A DNA stretch of 50,837 nt from positions 1 through 50,837 of the forward strand of contig FCNA01000120.1 in assembly GCA_900018345.1 (NCBI GenBank), read 5' to 3'. The notes under the pieces are model-generated. The model did not search any database and was not told the origin of the DNA. It saw only the letters and a program-made list of their open reading frames with translations. The stretch comes from Clostridiales bacterium CHKCI006. GTDB taxonomy: Bacteria > Bacillota_I > Bacilli_A > Erysipelotrichales > Coprobacillaceae. This document shows positions 16,239-24,624 of this stretch, one piece after another (position 1 is the first letter of the stretch; each line of letters opens with the position of its first letter). The position numbers and the translations under genes were made by a program.

Positions 16239-16709
16239 ATGGGATTTAATTATGGATATGAGAAAAAGAAGTTTGATAGTAGATGGAAGCGTTTAGAAGT
16301 TGAGTATTGTGATGCAGGGATGAGCGAAGAACAGATTGCTGCCATGAAAGAATATGACTGGGCATGGTTTTGCAGTCAAAGGGTTTTTCAAAACCATACG
16401 CAACCAATACCTTGTGAACAATATGATGAAGTATGTGGTCAATCACAGCTGTTCCGAAAGTTTGCATCGTTATCTTATCAATGGGATGTTGATAAGATTG
16501 ATCAAACGCGATATGGATGGTTGGCTTCGGTGGAAAACGAACAACTACTGTTGAGATTGAAGAAGCTGTCGAAGAAAGATTTGGAGCTATTGACATTACT
16601 TTTTGTGGATGGTTATCGTCAAATTGATGTAGCACGTCTTTGGCATTGTTCCAGAAGTGCTGTTGCACAAAGATTTAAAAAAATAAAAAAATTTTTGAAT
16701 AACACTTAA
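16239..16709 (+). CDS. Sigma-70-like regulatory protein of an integrative element
   Basis: A 156-residue protein ending in a sigma region-4-like helix-turn-helix (about residues 114-153: LTLLFVDGYRQIDVARLWHC then SRSAVAQRFKKIKKFL). The N-terminal half has no sigma-2 features. Similar small sigma-like proteins (the Tn916 orf7 class) lie just before xis-int in Tn916-like elements, where they help switch on excision or transfer. AGGAGGTTAATA precedes ATG 16239. The same layout follows here, with xis-like and int genes next. Confidence 0.75.
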   Translation: MGFNYGYEKKKFDSRWKRLEVEYCDAGMSEEQIAAMKEYDWAWFCSQRVFQNHTQPIPCEQYDEVCGQSQLFRKFASLSYQWDVDKIDQTRYGWLASVENEQLLLRLKKLSKKDLELLTLLFVDGYRQIDVARLWHCSRSAVAQRFKKIKKFLNNT

Positions 16710-17185
16710 CAAATGAAGCGTATCAGTGCCTACCCATTGAGGGAAGAACATTCTCCCAATGTGGAGCTTGACAATTTCATAGACGGCATTTCCGGTACAT
16801 AACCTATGTACGAGCGAATCAGGCACGCCGCGAAGATGGACAGCCCCAGGAGGTGATGAATAGGACTGTTCCGAGCGATCCACGTCAGCCTGATACCCGA
16901 AAGTGGCATTTCAGGGCGCGATGACTGCATAGGGGTTAAAGATACTTCCTCACGGCCTCCTAAAGACTTGGGGGGAACTCTGCGGCGCACGAGTAAAACG
17001 ACGCTGTGGAGTTATGACAGCCGCGCCAGCGGAGACCGGAATGTCCCCATCGCCAGGGGTGCGTGGCAAATGTGGCGAGTAAATTTTTCAAAGTCAGATA
17101 CCATGCGCTGGCAGCTTCGGTTGCCAGCGCATTCATGTGATTTTGAAAGCAACAACCACATCTTTGACAGAAAGGGGGACCACCT
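16710..17185. other. Gene-free stretch before xis
   Basis: No convincing gene in 476 bases. Short frames lack ribosome sites or are broken. A strong hairpin at 17103-17132 (ATGCGCTGGCA/TGCCAGCGCAT) stands 54 bases before the excisionase gene; with no T run it may be a leader structure or recombinase-related site. Confidence 0.5.
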
Positions 17186-17416
17186 ATGGAAAAATTGATT
17201 TCGCGGAAAGAGGCTGCCAAATTACTGGGGATTAGCATTGCCACTTTGGATGCAGCTCGAAACAGTGGGCTAATTTCCTATGTTCAGTATGTGCAAAATG
17301 GTTGCGTGTACTTTACAGATGCTGGCCTTCAGGAGTATATCGCAAAATGCACCCATCGTGCAAAGCCAGTGGAAAAAAGCGCTACATACCGCAAGCTGCG
17401 AAGTGTCCGAGCTTGA
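17186..17416 (+). CDS. Excisionase-like helix-turn-helix protein
   Basis: A 76-residue basic protein with an excisionase/MerR-like winged helix at residues 4-52 (SRKEAAKLLGISIATLDAAR, then QNGCVYFTDAGLQEYI). AAAGGGGGACC precedes ATG 17186. It lies directly upstream of the first tyrosine integrase gene, the usual xis position. It likely bends DNA at the element ends to favour excision. Confidence 0.75.
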   Translation: MEKLISRKEAAKLLGISIATLDAARNSGLISYVQYVQNGCVYFTDAGLQEYIAKCTHRAKPVEKSATYRKLRSVRA

Positions 17417-17500
17417 GCTGTTCCGTATCCTTGCTGGAACCTAATATGTCTGATAAAACAAAGGTACAGCGCTGGACATTATTCTTAGGAGGTGACGGAA

Positions 17501-18712
17501 TTGGCAAAAAGAAAAAGGGCAATTCCTCAATATGGTACGGTCGTGCTTAACGGCATTGAATATTATAGAACCAGAGTCGAAGATTCGGATGGAAACAGAG
17601 TGGCGCTTTATGCAAAGACGCCCGAAAAGCTTTATGACAAGGAACTGGAGGCGTTAGAGCAGATTGACAGTACTACGTTTCGTCGAAGATCGCCTACGGT
17701 TGCTGAGTACTGTGAGAAGTGGCTGCTGATGCAGTCCGTCCATGTTCGGGCCACCACCTTGACAGATTATACCTCTAAGGTGCGGCGGCACATTATTGGA
17801 GGGCTGGGAGACAAGAGAATGGCTGATGTATCCCTGGATGACATCCAACTTGCCCTCGTACCTGTTTCCAAGAAGTCGGCTTCGGTTTATAAGTCTGTGG
17901 TGATTCTCTGCAAGTCCATTTTCCGGGCGGCCAAGGAGAGCCATGTGATTGACGAGGACCCGACCATATACCTGGATGCAAAGGGAGGAGTTCCCCAGGA
18001 AGAAAGACAGGCATTGACGGATGAACAGGTTGAGCGGCTTTTGGACACGATCCGGGATTTGCCGCCCTATGTATTTGTGATGATCGGTTTATATGCCGGT
18101 CTGCGCCGGGAAGAAATCCTGGCGCTGCAATGGGATTCTGTGTATCTGGATGCAGAGGCTCCGTACTTAACGGTACGGCGGGCATGGCACACAGAACATA
18201 ACAGGCCGGTCATTCTTACCGAGCTAAAGACCAAAGCGGCACAAAGAAACATTCCTCTCCCGGTCTGTCTGGTTGAATGTCTGAAAGATGCAAAGAAAAA
18301 ATCCACTTCGGATTATGTGATTGCCAATCGGGACGGTGATCCGCTATCCTATACACAGTTTAAGCGGCTGTGGCAGTATATTGTGACGCGGACTGCAAAG
18401 CCGAGAATGGCCAGAAAACTTGTGGACGGAAAGTATGTAAAATATATGCTTTACCCGAAACTTGGAGAAAAAGCCAGGAATAACGGCCATGTGGTATATA
18501 GCCTGGATTTTGAAGTGACACCGCATCAGCTGCGGCACACCTACATCACCAATCTGATTCATTCTTCGGTGGACCCCAAAACGGTACAATATTTGGCGGG
18601 CCATGAAAGCAGCAAAATCACGATGGACATTTACGCAAAGGTCAAATACAACAGGCCGGATGATCTTGTCAAAGCAATGGGCTGTGCCTTTGACTTATGG
18701 GACGCTGTGTAA
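17501..18712 (+). CDS. Tyrosine integrase, copy 1
   Basis: A 403-residue phage/ICE integrase with three domains: an N-terminal arm-binding region (IPQYGTVVLNGIEYYRTRVE), a core-binding SAM-like region (VAEYCEKWLLMQS onward), and the catalytic domain. The catalytic residues are visible: R in AGLRREEIL, H and R in HQLRHTYI, H in AGHESS, and the nucleophile Y in TMDIYAKV. The TTG at 17501 is preferred since AGGAGG (17487-17492) gives normal spacing and the GTG at 17492 overlaps it. A terminator at 18739-18773 separates it from the second integrase. It looks intact. Confidence 0.88.
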   Translation: MAKRKRAIPQYGTVVLNGIEYYRTRVEDSDGNRVALYAKTPEKLYDKELEALEQIDSTTFRRRSPTVAEYCEKWLLMQSVHVRATTLTDYTSKVRRHIIGGLGDKRMADVSLDDIQLALVPVSKKSASVYKSVVILCKSIFRAAKESHVIDEDPTIYLDAKGGVPQEERQALTDEQVERLLDTIRDLPPYVFVMIGLYAGLRREEILALQWDSVYLDAEAPYLTVRRAWHTEHNRPVILTELKTKAAQRNIPLPVCLVECLKDAKKKSTSDYVIANRDGDPLSYTQFKRLWQYIVTRTAKPRMARKLVDGKYVKYMLYPKLGEKARNNGHVVYSLDFEVTPHQLRHTYITNLIHSSVDPKTVQYLAGHESSKITMDIYAKVKYNRPDDLVKAMGCAFDLWDAV

Positions 18713-18738
18713 GTTCCGAACAATTCAGAAAATGAAGT

Positions 18739-18773
18739 AAGAGCGAGACAAGGATGTCTCGCTCTTAGTTTTT
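18739..18773 (+). terminator. Terminator between the two integrase genes
   Basis: A perfect 12-bp stem (AAGAGCGAGACA/TGTCTCGCTCTT) with a 4-base loop and a T-rich tail, 26 bases after integrase 1. Confidence 0.85.
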
Positions 18774-18857
18774 CCTTGGCCGTATCTTTGATTCAATTTG
18801 AAATCTCTGATAAAAAGGAGGTGTAGATACATCACCACGCGAGAAAGGAAATTAATT

Positions 18858-20069
18858 ATGGCAAAGAAGAAAAAAAACATACCTCAATATGGAACCGTCA
18901 CACGAAAGGGTGTCCTGTATTACAGAACCCGGATTCTGGACGCAGACGGCAAGCAGGTGAGCTTGTATGGGACTACCTGCGAGGAACTGTACGATAAAGA
19001 GCAGGAGGCGAGACGCCAGGTAGCGGAGATCATCTTCCACCGGGAGCATCCTACTGTGGCCGAGTATTGTGAGAAGTGGCTGTTGATGCAATCCGCAAAA
19101 GTGTCGCCGGCTACACTGAAGGGCTACGCCTCCAATATGAAGAACTACATTATCAAGCCTTTGGGAGATATGTATATGGAGGAAGTAACAGCGGATGATA
19201 TTCGTCTGGCGCTGATCCCATTGTCCAATAAGTCCGAGAGCCTGCACAATACGGTGAATATGCTCCTCAAGTGCATTTTTTACTCGGCAGAGCGGAGCCA
19301 GTTGCTGGAATACAATCCGTGTGAGGGGATTTCGGCAAAAGGAGGGAAACCGACCCAAAAGAAAGATTCGCTGACAGACCAGCAGGTGGAAGTGCTGCTG
19401 GAAACCGTCAAAGGACTTCCGCCGTATCTGTTTACCATGATCGGCTTATATGCCGGTCTGCGCCGAGAAGAAGCTCTCGCCTTGCAATGGGATTGTGTGT
19501 TCCTCGATGCACCCACTCCATATATCTCTGTGCGGCGCGCATGGCGATCAGAGCATAACAGACCGGTTATCTCTACAACGCTTAAGACGAAAGCAGCAAG
19601 AAGGGATATTCCCATTCCCAAATGCCTTGTGAATTGTCTGCGGGAAGCCAAGGCTGCCTCCAAATCGGAATATGTGATTGCCGATAGTGAGGGACAGCCC
19701 TTGTCATATTCGCAGTTCAAACGTGTCTGGCAGTACATCGTTGTTCGGTCTACCAAGGAGCGTACCTATTATAAGTATGTGAACGGACAGAGCATCAAGT
19801 ACACTGTTCAGCCGAGTCTGGGAGGACATCAGAAAAACAATCCCAACATTGTGTATAGCCTGGACTTCGATGTGACACCGCACCTGCTGCGGCATACCTA
19901 CATCACCAATCTTCTGTATGCAGGTGTTGACCCCAAGACGGTCCAGTACCTTGCCGGACATGAGAACAGCAAGACAACTATGGACATCTATGCAAGAGTA
20001 AAGTATAATAAACCAGAACAGCTATTCGATGTAGTAAATTCTGCATTTCATCAAGCTGTCCCCTCGTAA
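18858..20069 (+). CDS. Tyrosine integrase, copy 2
   Basis: A 403-residue paralogue of the preceding integrase with the same length and domain order, diverged throughout but sharing long stretches (PTVAEYCEKWLLMQSA, YAGLRREE, TVQYLAGHE). Catalytic residues are R202, H342, R345, H368 and Y378. ATG 18858 follows GAAAGGAA; the frame back to 18798 has no support. Independent transcription is likely because of the terminator upstream. Either one integrase recombines each end, or two elements sit in tandem and share this junction. Both look functional. Confidence 0.88.
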   Translation: MAKKKKNIPQYGTVTRKGVLYYRTRILDADGKQVSLYGTTCEELYDKEQEARRQVAEIIFHREHPTVAEYCEKWLLMQSAKVSPATLKGYASNMKNYIIKPLGDMYMEEVTADDIRLALIPLSNKSESLHNTVNMLLKCIFYSAERSQLLEYNPCEGISAKGGKPTQKKDSLTDQQVEVLLETVKGLPPYLFTMIGLYAGLRREEALALQWDCVFLDAPTPYISVRRAWRSEHNRPVISTTLKTKAARRDIPIPKCLVNCLREAKAASKSEYVIADSEGQPLSYSQFKRVWQYIVVRSTKERTYYKYVNGQSIKYTVQPSLGGHQKNNPNIVYSLDFDVTPHLLRHTYITNLLYAGVDPKTVQYLAGHENSKTTMDIYARVKYNKPEQLFDVVNSAFHQAVPS

Positions 20070-20259
20070 AAGTGGCCTGTTTTTTGGTTAAGGAATAGGA
20101 CAACCGAGGGGCCGAGGCTCAAAAAAGCCCGGAATATCAAGGAAAATCATCGCTCAGACGATTGAAATACGGTTTAAAAGCTGCAAGACGTGCGCCTCAG
20201 TTCTCAAAACGATAGTATTAAATTGTGGTCTGAGAACATCAGTAAAAATCAAATTATGC

Positions 20260-20288
20260 AAAAAACCCTCTATTTACGAGGGTTTTTT
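20260..20288 (+). terminator. Terminator downstream of integrase 2
   Basis: Stem AAAAAACCCTC/GAGGGTTTTTT (20260-20270 and 20278-20288), a classic Rho-independent form that could work in both directions. Confidence 0.75.
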
Positions 20289-20372
20289 CATTTTCTTAAT
20301 TGCTTTTGAAGACCGTGAATTTCTGATAAAAAGTGCTGAGAATTGCTAAAAAGCCATCTATTGACGGAAATT

Positions 20373-20436
20373 ATGCAGCAAATATGCAGCAAACTGGCGT
20401 AATTTCTGCGTAAAATCCGGCGTAATTCTGGCGTAA
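20373..20436 (+). repeat. Phased short direct repeats near the element end
   Basis: ATGCAGCAA occurs at 20373 and 20384. GGCGTAA occurs at 20396, 20419 and 20430, with the variant TGCGTAA at 20407. All steps are 11-12 bases, about one helical turn. Such arrays fit integrase arm-type sites or other phased protein binding. Confidence 0.5.
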
Positions 20437-20478
20437 GATTATGTGATGGAGCCTTTTGTATCATCTCGATATTTATCT

Positions 20479-20500
20479 AGATGTTCAAATTTGAACATCT
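20479..20500. repeat. Palindrome copy 1 (TGTTCAAATTTGAACA core)
   Basis: A perfect palindrome with GATGTTCAAATTTGAACATC at its centre. The same core recurs at 38963-38986, 41741-41760 and 42826-42849. Confidence 0.85.
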
Positions 20501-20554
20501 TCTTTTGCATTATGAAACGGCCTACTGTCATATTGAAACATATCATAGATTTAT

Positions 20555-21160
20555 TTAATTTTTGTTATATCTAAAATCGCAATACTCGGCTCCATCAGCT
20601 ATGGTTTGGGTGCGTTTAAGTGTCATCCCCATCATATCTGCCAGTACAAAATCCAATTGACATATATGCTTAGCTAACTCAGGACAGTTTTCATCTGCAC
20701 AAAGTTTGCATACACCACACTGGAAGTAATTATATCCTAATTCAAATTCATCTGTTTTTTCTAAAACATCTACAATCCAGTCATTTTCATATCTTCTAAG
20801 ATGAGACTGAGCTTCCCATATTTTTCTCTTTTTCATTTTACGAGGACTCAGATATGAATCTGCATTACCCATAGCTATATGAAAGAGTCTGTTTGCATAG
20901 AGTCCGTTTTTTAAGATTTCGTAATTCTCTTCTGGAGAAAGTGTATTTGCTCTGTTCATTGCTATAAAATATGCTCCCATGCAGTATGCATTTAAAAGTC
21001 GGGAATGTCCTATGTCTTTTGCACGGTGAATAATGGATACATATTCATTTTTAATTTTCTCTATATCTGCCTTATTTTCGATATGCATTCTTTTGATTTC
21101 ATGCTTACAGGCAGTATGATAAAACCAGCCATACAATCTTACACTGAACCCATATCTCAT
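20555..21160 (-). CDS. L-2-amino-thiazoline-4-carboxylate hydrolase-like protein
   Basis: A 201-residue soluble protein. Its second half has the clustered cysteines and ending seen in the ATC-hydrolase family: FQCGVCKLCADENCPEL, then a helical stretch and EYCDFRY at the end. ATC hydrolase opens the thiazoline ring of 2-amino-thiazoline-4-carboxylate, but many family members have no tested substrate. It is divergent from the transglutaminase-like gene, and two GTTAG-N6-CTAAC-type boxes lie in the shared promoter. With metallophore-type ABC genes nearby, action on a thiazoline-containing metallophore is an attractive but unproven idea. Confidence 0.65.
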   Translation of the reverse strand: MRYGFSVRLYGWFYHTACKHEIKRMHIENKADIEKIKNEYVSIIHRAKDIGHSRLLNAYCMGAYFIAMNRANTLSPEENYEILKNGLYANRLFHIAMGNADSYLSPRKMKKRKIWEAQSHLRRYENDWIVDVLEKTDEFELGYNYFQCGVCKLCADENCPELAKHICQLDFVLADMMGMTLKRTQTIADGAEYCDFRYNKN

Positions 21161-21195
21161 AGTATCATCTCCTAAATATCATAATAATCTAAATG

Positions 21196-21256
21196 TTTAG
21201 CTTAGGCTAACCAAATTATAGCATTTCTCTATAATATAAAGTAAGCTCAAACTAAC
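21196..21256. promoter_or_regulatory. Two GTTAG-N6-CTAAC-type boxes in a divergent promoter
   Basis: TTTAG-CTTAGG-CTAAC at 21196-21211 and GTAAG-CTCAAA-CTAAC at 21241-21256 each differ from the box by one base. The first also aligns with the DtxR/IdeR consensus (TTAGGTTAGCCTAACCTAA) with three differences over 19 bases. They lie 35 bases before the minus-strand gene and 81 before the plus-strand gene. Confidence 0.65.
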
Positions 21257-21337
21257 TAAATTTATTATTTATTTTTTTATTGTTTATGTAACTTTGTAGA
21301 GATATAATTAAATTACAAAATGAGATTTTGAAGGGCG

Positions 21338-22051
21338 ATGAAAAGTGTGGAGCAATATCTAAAAGAAACATTATTATTAGATTATTCATGTCCAAATATA
21401 CAAGAATTAATCATTGAAAGACAATGGAAAGATATGGATGCATATAGTCGCATGAAGCAGATATATGATTTCATTCGAGATGAAATTCTATTTGGCTATA
21501 ATGTTGATGATTATATTCCCGCCTCAAAAGTTTTGACCGACGGATATGGACAATGCAATACCAAAGGCATTCTTTTTATGGCATTGTTGCGAGGTGTTGG
21601 TATTCCTTGTCGAATACATGGGTTTACGATTGACAAAAAGTTACAGAAGGGAGCCATGACGGGGATTGTATATAAAAACGCACCAATAAATATATTACAC
21701 AGCTGGGTTGAAGTATATTTAGATAATGTATGGTATGAGCTTGAAGGTTTTATCCTTGATAAGAGTTATCTTATGCAGCTGCAAAAAATAAACCAGACCT
21801 GTCAAGGCAGTTTTTGTGGATACGGTGTTGCAGTTAAGGATTTACATAATCCAATCATTGATTTCGATCGAAACAATACTTACATTCAAAGCGAAGGAAT
21901 CAATCATGATTTGGGAATTTATGATAGTCCTGATGATTTGCTTCAGGAGCATCATCAGGGACTATCAGCTATGAAAAAGTTTCTATATAGAAATTTAGGC
22001 AGACATTTAATGAATAATAATATCCAAAAAATAAGAAATGGTAAAAGATAA
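21338..22051 (+). CDS. Transglutaminase-like protein
   Basis: A 237-residue protein with a transglutaminase-like core: nucleophile Cys73 in YGQCNTKG, His121 in ILHSWVEVYL, and the acidic residue in the following VWYELEG strand. No signal peptide, so it is cytoplasmic. The fold includes proteases and peptide-modifying enzymes, and the substrate is not evident. GAAGGGCG precedes ATG 21338. The next gene (BAAT-like hydrolase) starts 24 bases after it, so they form an operon with the membrane protein that follows, probably under the metal-type boxes at 21196-21256. Confidence 0.7.
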   Translation: MKSVEQYLKETLLLDYSCPNIQELIIERQWKDMDAYSRMKQIYDFIRDEILFGYNVDDYIPASKVLTDGYGQCNTKGILFMALLRGVGIPCRIHGFTIDKKLQKGAMTGIVYKNAPINILHSWVEVYLDNVWYELEGFILDKSYLMQLQKINQTCQGSFCGYGVAVKDLHNPIIDFDRNNTYIQSEGINHDLGIYDSPDDLLQEHHQGLSAMKKFLYRNLGRHLMNNNIQKIRNGKR

Positions 22052-22075
22052 ATTGAAAACAAATAGGAGAAAACC

Positions 22076-22939
22076 ATGAAAAAGAATGTTATTGAAAATA
22101 TAACAGTAACACTACGTAAAGGTGACGGTGTTCTATATCCAGTCAAAGATAGAAAAGATAAGGTTATGATTGTATTATCAGGTAGTGAAGGCGGGCTGGC
22201 GCATGCAAAGAAACTTGCAAAATATTTGCAGACTAATGGAATACCAGCATTGGCTCTTGGATATTTTAAAACAGCTAATTCTGTCAAATCATTAAGTAAA
22301 ATTGAACTTGAAAACATTAAAGAGGCAATAGACTGGCTAAAACAAATGGGATATAAAAGAATAGGAATTGAAGGATATTCAAAAGGTGCTGAATATGCAG
22401 CAGCTGCTGCAATAGCATTTCATGAATTGAGCTGTGTCATTTTGAAGACACCTTCATGGTTTTATAGTGAGGGGATGAACAGAAAAACACCATCCAAAAC
22501 GAGCTGCTGGTCTTATAAGGGAAGGGAACTCCCATATACACCCTATAAAACAAGAAAATTACCAATCATTAAGGAAATCATCAAAAACAGGGAATATAAT
22601 ATTCTTGCTATAAACATGAATAAAAAAATCAATCCTGATTCAATCATATCGATTGAAAAAATCAAAGCACCTATTTTGATGTTTTCAACAAAGATGGATA
22701 CCATCTGGCCGTCAAAGGAAAGCTGTGAAAAACTGGAAGAACGCCTGATTAGTTACAATTTTTTCTATCCATATAAGCATATATGTTTTGAGCATATGAG
22801 CCACATGATGTTAGAAGACTGTGGAGATTCAATAAAGTATTTTATTAAATCAGAAAAACGATATCCAAAGGAATGTGCTAGAGAACGATCTGTGATGGGC
22901 CAGGAATGCATAAGGTGGATAGAGGAAGTATGGCAATAA
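22076..22939 (+). CDS. Alpha/beta hydrolase, BAAT C-terminal type
   Basis: A 287-residue protein resembling the acyl-CoA thioesterase/BAAT C-terminal domain: oxyanion region IVLSGSEGGL (32-41), nucleophile Ser102 in GYSKGAEYAA, acid Asp in TKMDTIWPS, and His in HMSHMM. Members hydrolyse or transfer acyl groups. AGGAGAAAACC precedes the ATG. It probably forms an operon with the transglutaminase-like gene upstream and the membrane protein downstream. Hydrolysis of an imported ester or thioester is possible, but no substrate is indicated by the sequence. Confidence 0.7.
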   Translation: MKKNVIENITVTLRKGDGVLYPVKDRKDKVMIVLSGSEGGLAHAKKLAKYLQTNGIPALALGYFKTANSVKSLSKIELENIKEAIDWLKQMGYKRIGIEGYSKGAEYAAAAAIAFHELSCVILKTPSWFYSEGMNRKTPSKTSCWSYKGRELPYTPYKTRKLPIIKEIIKNREYNILAINMNKKINPDSIISIEKIKAPILMFSTKMDTIWPSKESCEKLEERLISYNFFYPYKHICFEHMSHMMLEDCGDSIKYFIKSEKRYPKECARERSVMGQECIRWIEEVWQ

Positions 22940-22992
22940 AAAAATTCAAGATATAAAAAATGACCTTTATATAGTGAGGAGTATGGAGCAGG

Positions 22993-23475
22993 ATGAACGT
23001 AATTATAGAAACAGTTATTTTGTGCAGTGTGTTTTTTCTTATATGTTTTCTGGAAACTGGAACTGATGAAAAGAATCTTTTGGGATTAAGATCCTATCCA
23101 ACAGATGTACAGAATATCATAAGAAGCGATGAAAAATATAAAGATAAAACGAAAGAAACGAATATACCTAAAGTTTTTATAGCGAATTTAGTAATGTTTA
23201 TGATAGTGTTGCTTGTTTTTGGGATTTTTATTAAATCAGATGATTTTAAGGTAAATTTTATAAACATCTTGATATTAGGCGAAGCGTTGAATTTATTTGA
23301 TTTGGTCATTATTGACCTTTTATGGTGGAGAAATTCGAAAAGGATACGATTTAGCGAAATTCCTGATAAAAAGATGTATCAAAATCCAAAGAAGCATATA
23401 GATTCATTTTTAAGAGGAATTATTATGTATGGCATCATTGCAGTCATTGATGGATTTATATTGACTATATTATAG
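22993..23475 (+). CDS. Four-span membrane protein of unknown function
   Basis: A 160-residue protein with hydrophobic segments at about 4-21, 62-82, 89-110 and 139-159 and a charged cytoplasmic-type loop at 22-60. No transporter or enzyme motif is recognised. It follows the BAAT-type hydrolase by 53 bases in the same direction and may belong to that operon. The region after it (23476-23671) has no intact gene. Confidence 0.65.
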   Translation: MNVIIETVILCSVFFLICFLETGTDEKNLLGLRSYPTDVQNIIRSDEKYKDKTKETNIPKVFIANLVMFMIVLLVFGIFIKSDDFKVNFINILILGEALNLFDLVIIDLLWWRNSKRIRFSEIPDKKMYQNPKKHIDSFLRGIIMYGIIAVIDGFILTIL

Positions 23476-23671
23476 TGAATAAAAGAGATGAGGCACGATG
23501 TGAAAAAATCATCTTCCGTTTATGAGAGTTGTTCCAATTATTATCATACTGCAGCTCGTCGTTAAAGCTTTGTCCATTATATTATCTGAAAGGGGCAGAC
23601 TGTATTCTGTTCAGTTAGCAGGATTGCAGAGCAAAGCCCGATTATATATTTGAATGAGGAGGCACATAAAT

Positions 23672-24541
23672 ATGATGAGCATAGAGGAATTTAATCAAAA
23701 ATATCCAAAGCATACTGTTATTTTACCTATGGGAAAGGAATTTTCCTATCGCTATTACAGGAATCCCGATGCAAAATCCACCGTCTTGCTTCTAAGTGGA
23801 GGGATTGGCTTATCGGACTTATTCTATCTGCATTTTGATAGATTTGCGAAATATTTTTCCGTACTGACTTTTGATTATCAGATACAATTTAAGAATAATA
23901 TGGAATTTGCTTTGGCTGTATCACAGCTTCTTCAAAATCTAGATGAAAAGGTATGGCTGGTAGGTCAATCATTAGGCGGAATAGTATCTCAGATCATTGC
24001 ATCTTATTATCCGGAATGTGTAGAAGGAATGATACTATCTAATACCTGTTCTCTTGCAAAAGATATGGGTGAGGATGCCTATCAGTTTTTGCTAAATATG
24101 ATAGAAGGGCAGAAGAAAGCTAAAAAACTCTTATCTTTCATACCTTTTGCTTTGTATAAATGGCTGATAAAATGGGCAGTATTGAAAAAGAAAACGGATG
24201 GCTTCACACAACAGGAAAAAATGCAGATGAAAAATCTGTGCAATGTCATGATGAAACTGTTAGATAAATCTTATGAATATCATATGATTGATTTTCTGGT
24301 CGATGCTCAGAATCATTTTGGCATGACGGAGAATGATTTCAGAAAATTTGATGACAGAGTTCTGCTGATCCTATCGGAAGACGATCATACATTCAATCAG
24401 GCATGTAAGGATTCACTGGTTAATATCATGACTAACCCAACGCTTATTACCAATCTGCATGGTGGACATCTGGCCTTGATGGTACAACTTGATGAATATG
24501 CTAGAAAAGTCAGCGAATACATTTTGAAAAGAGAAAAATAA
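23672..24541 (+). CDS. Alpha/beta hydrolase
   Basis: A 289-residue alpha/beta-hydrolase: LLLSGGIGLSD oxyanion loop, nucleophile Ser100 in VGQSLGGIVS, acid in SEDDHTF and catalytic His in HGGHLAL near the end. Start: tandem ATG at 23672, with GAGGAGG about 9 bases upstream; the ATG at 23654 overlaps that ribosome site. It is distinct from the BAAT-type hydrolase nearby. Such enzymes can release metal from an imported ester siderophore, which would fit the ABC genes, but substrate is not shown. It converges on the methyltransferase pseudogene with a shared terminator. Confidence 0.75.
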   Translation: MMSIEEFNQKYPKHTVILPMGKEFSYRYYRNPDAKSTVLLLSGGIGLSDLFYLHFDRFAKYFSVLTFDYQIQFKNNMEFALAVSQLLQNLDEKVWLVGQSLGGIVSQIIASYYPECVEGMILSNTCSLAKDMGEDAYQFLLNMIEGQKKAKKLLSFIPFALYKWLIKWAVLKKKTDGFTQQEKMQMKNLCNVMMKLLDKSYEYHMIDFLVDAQNHFGMTENDFRKFDDRVLLILSEDDHTFNQACKDSLVNIMTNPTLITNLHGGHLALMVQLDEYARKVSEYILKREK

Positions 24542-24552
24542 ACAATTAAAGA

Positions 24553-24604
24553 TAAAAAAAATGAAACGATTCTTTTTATAGAATTGAGAACGTTTCATTT
24601 TTTT
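24553..24604. terminator. Bidirectional terminator between convergent genes
   Basis: Stem AAATGAAACG/CGTTTCATTT with long A and T runs on the two sides, between genes ending at 24541 (+) and 24625 (-). Confidence 0.8.
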
Positions 24605-24624
24605 CTGCTTTAAGCATAGATGCT

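Larger units (their letters stand above)
20070..20554. other. Probable right boundary of the integrative element
   Basis: No gene is seen in 485 bases. The stretch contains a terminator (20260-20288), a set of helically phased short repeats (20373-20436) and a palindrome (20479-20500). Position just after the integrases, and the change to AT-rich DNA with other gene content, suggest the attachment site lies here, but no second att copy is in the window to prove it. Confidence 0.5.

Noticed and set aside
16859-16920. Possible 22-residue leader peptide after AGGAGGTG
   Set aside because: The spacing from ribosome site to ATG is only two bases and nothing downstream depends on it.
23522-23653. 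43-codon hydrophobic frame
   Set aside because: No ribosome site and no family match; it may be a gene remnant but cannot be supported.
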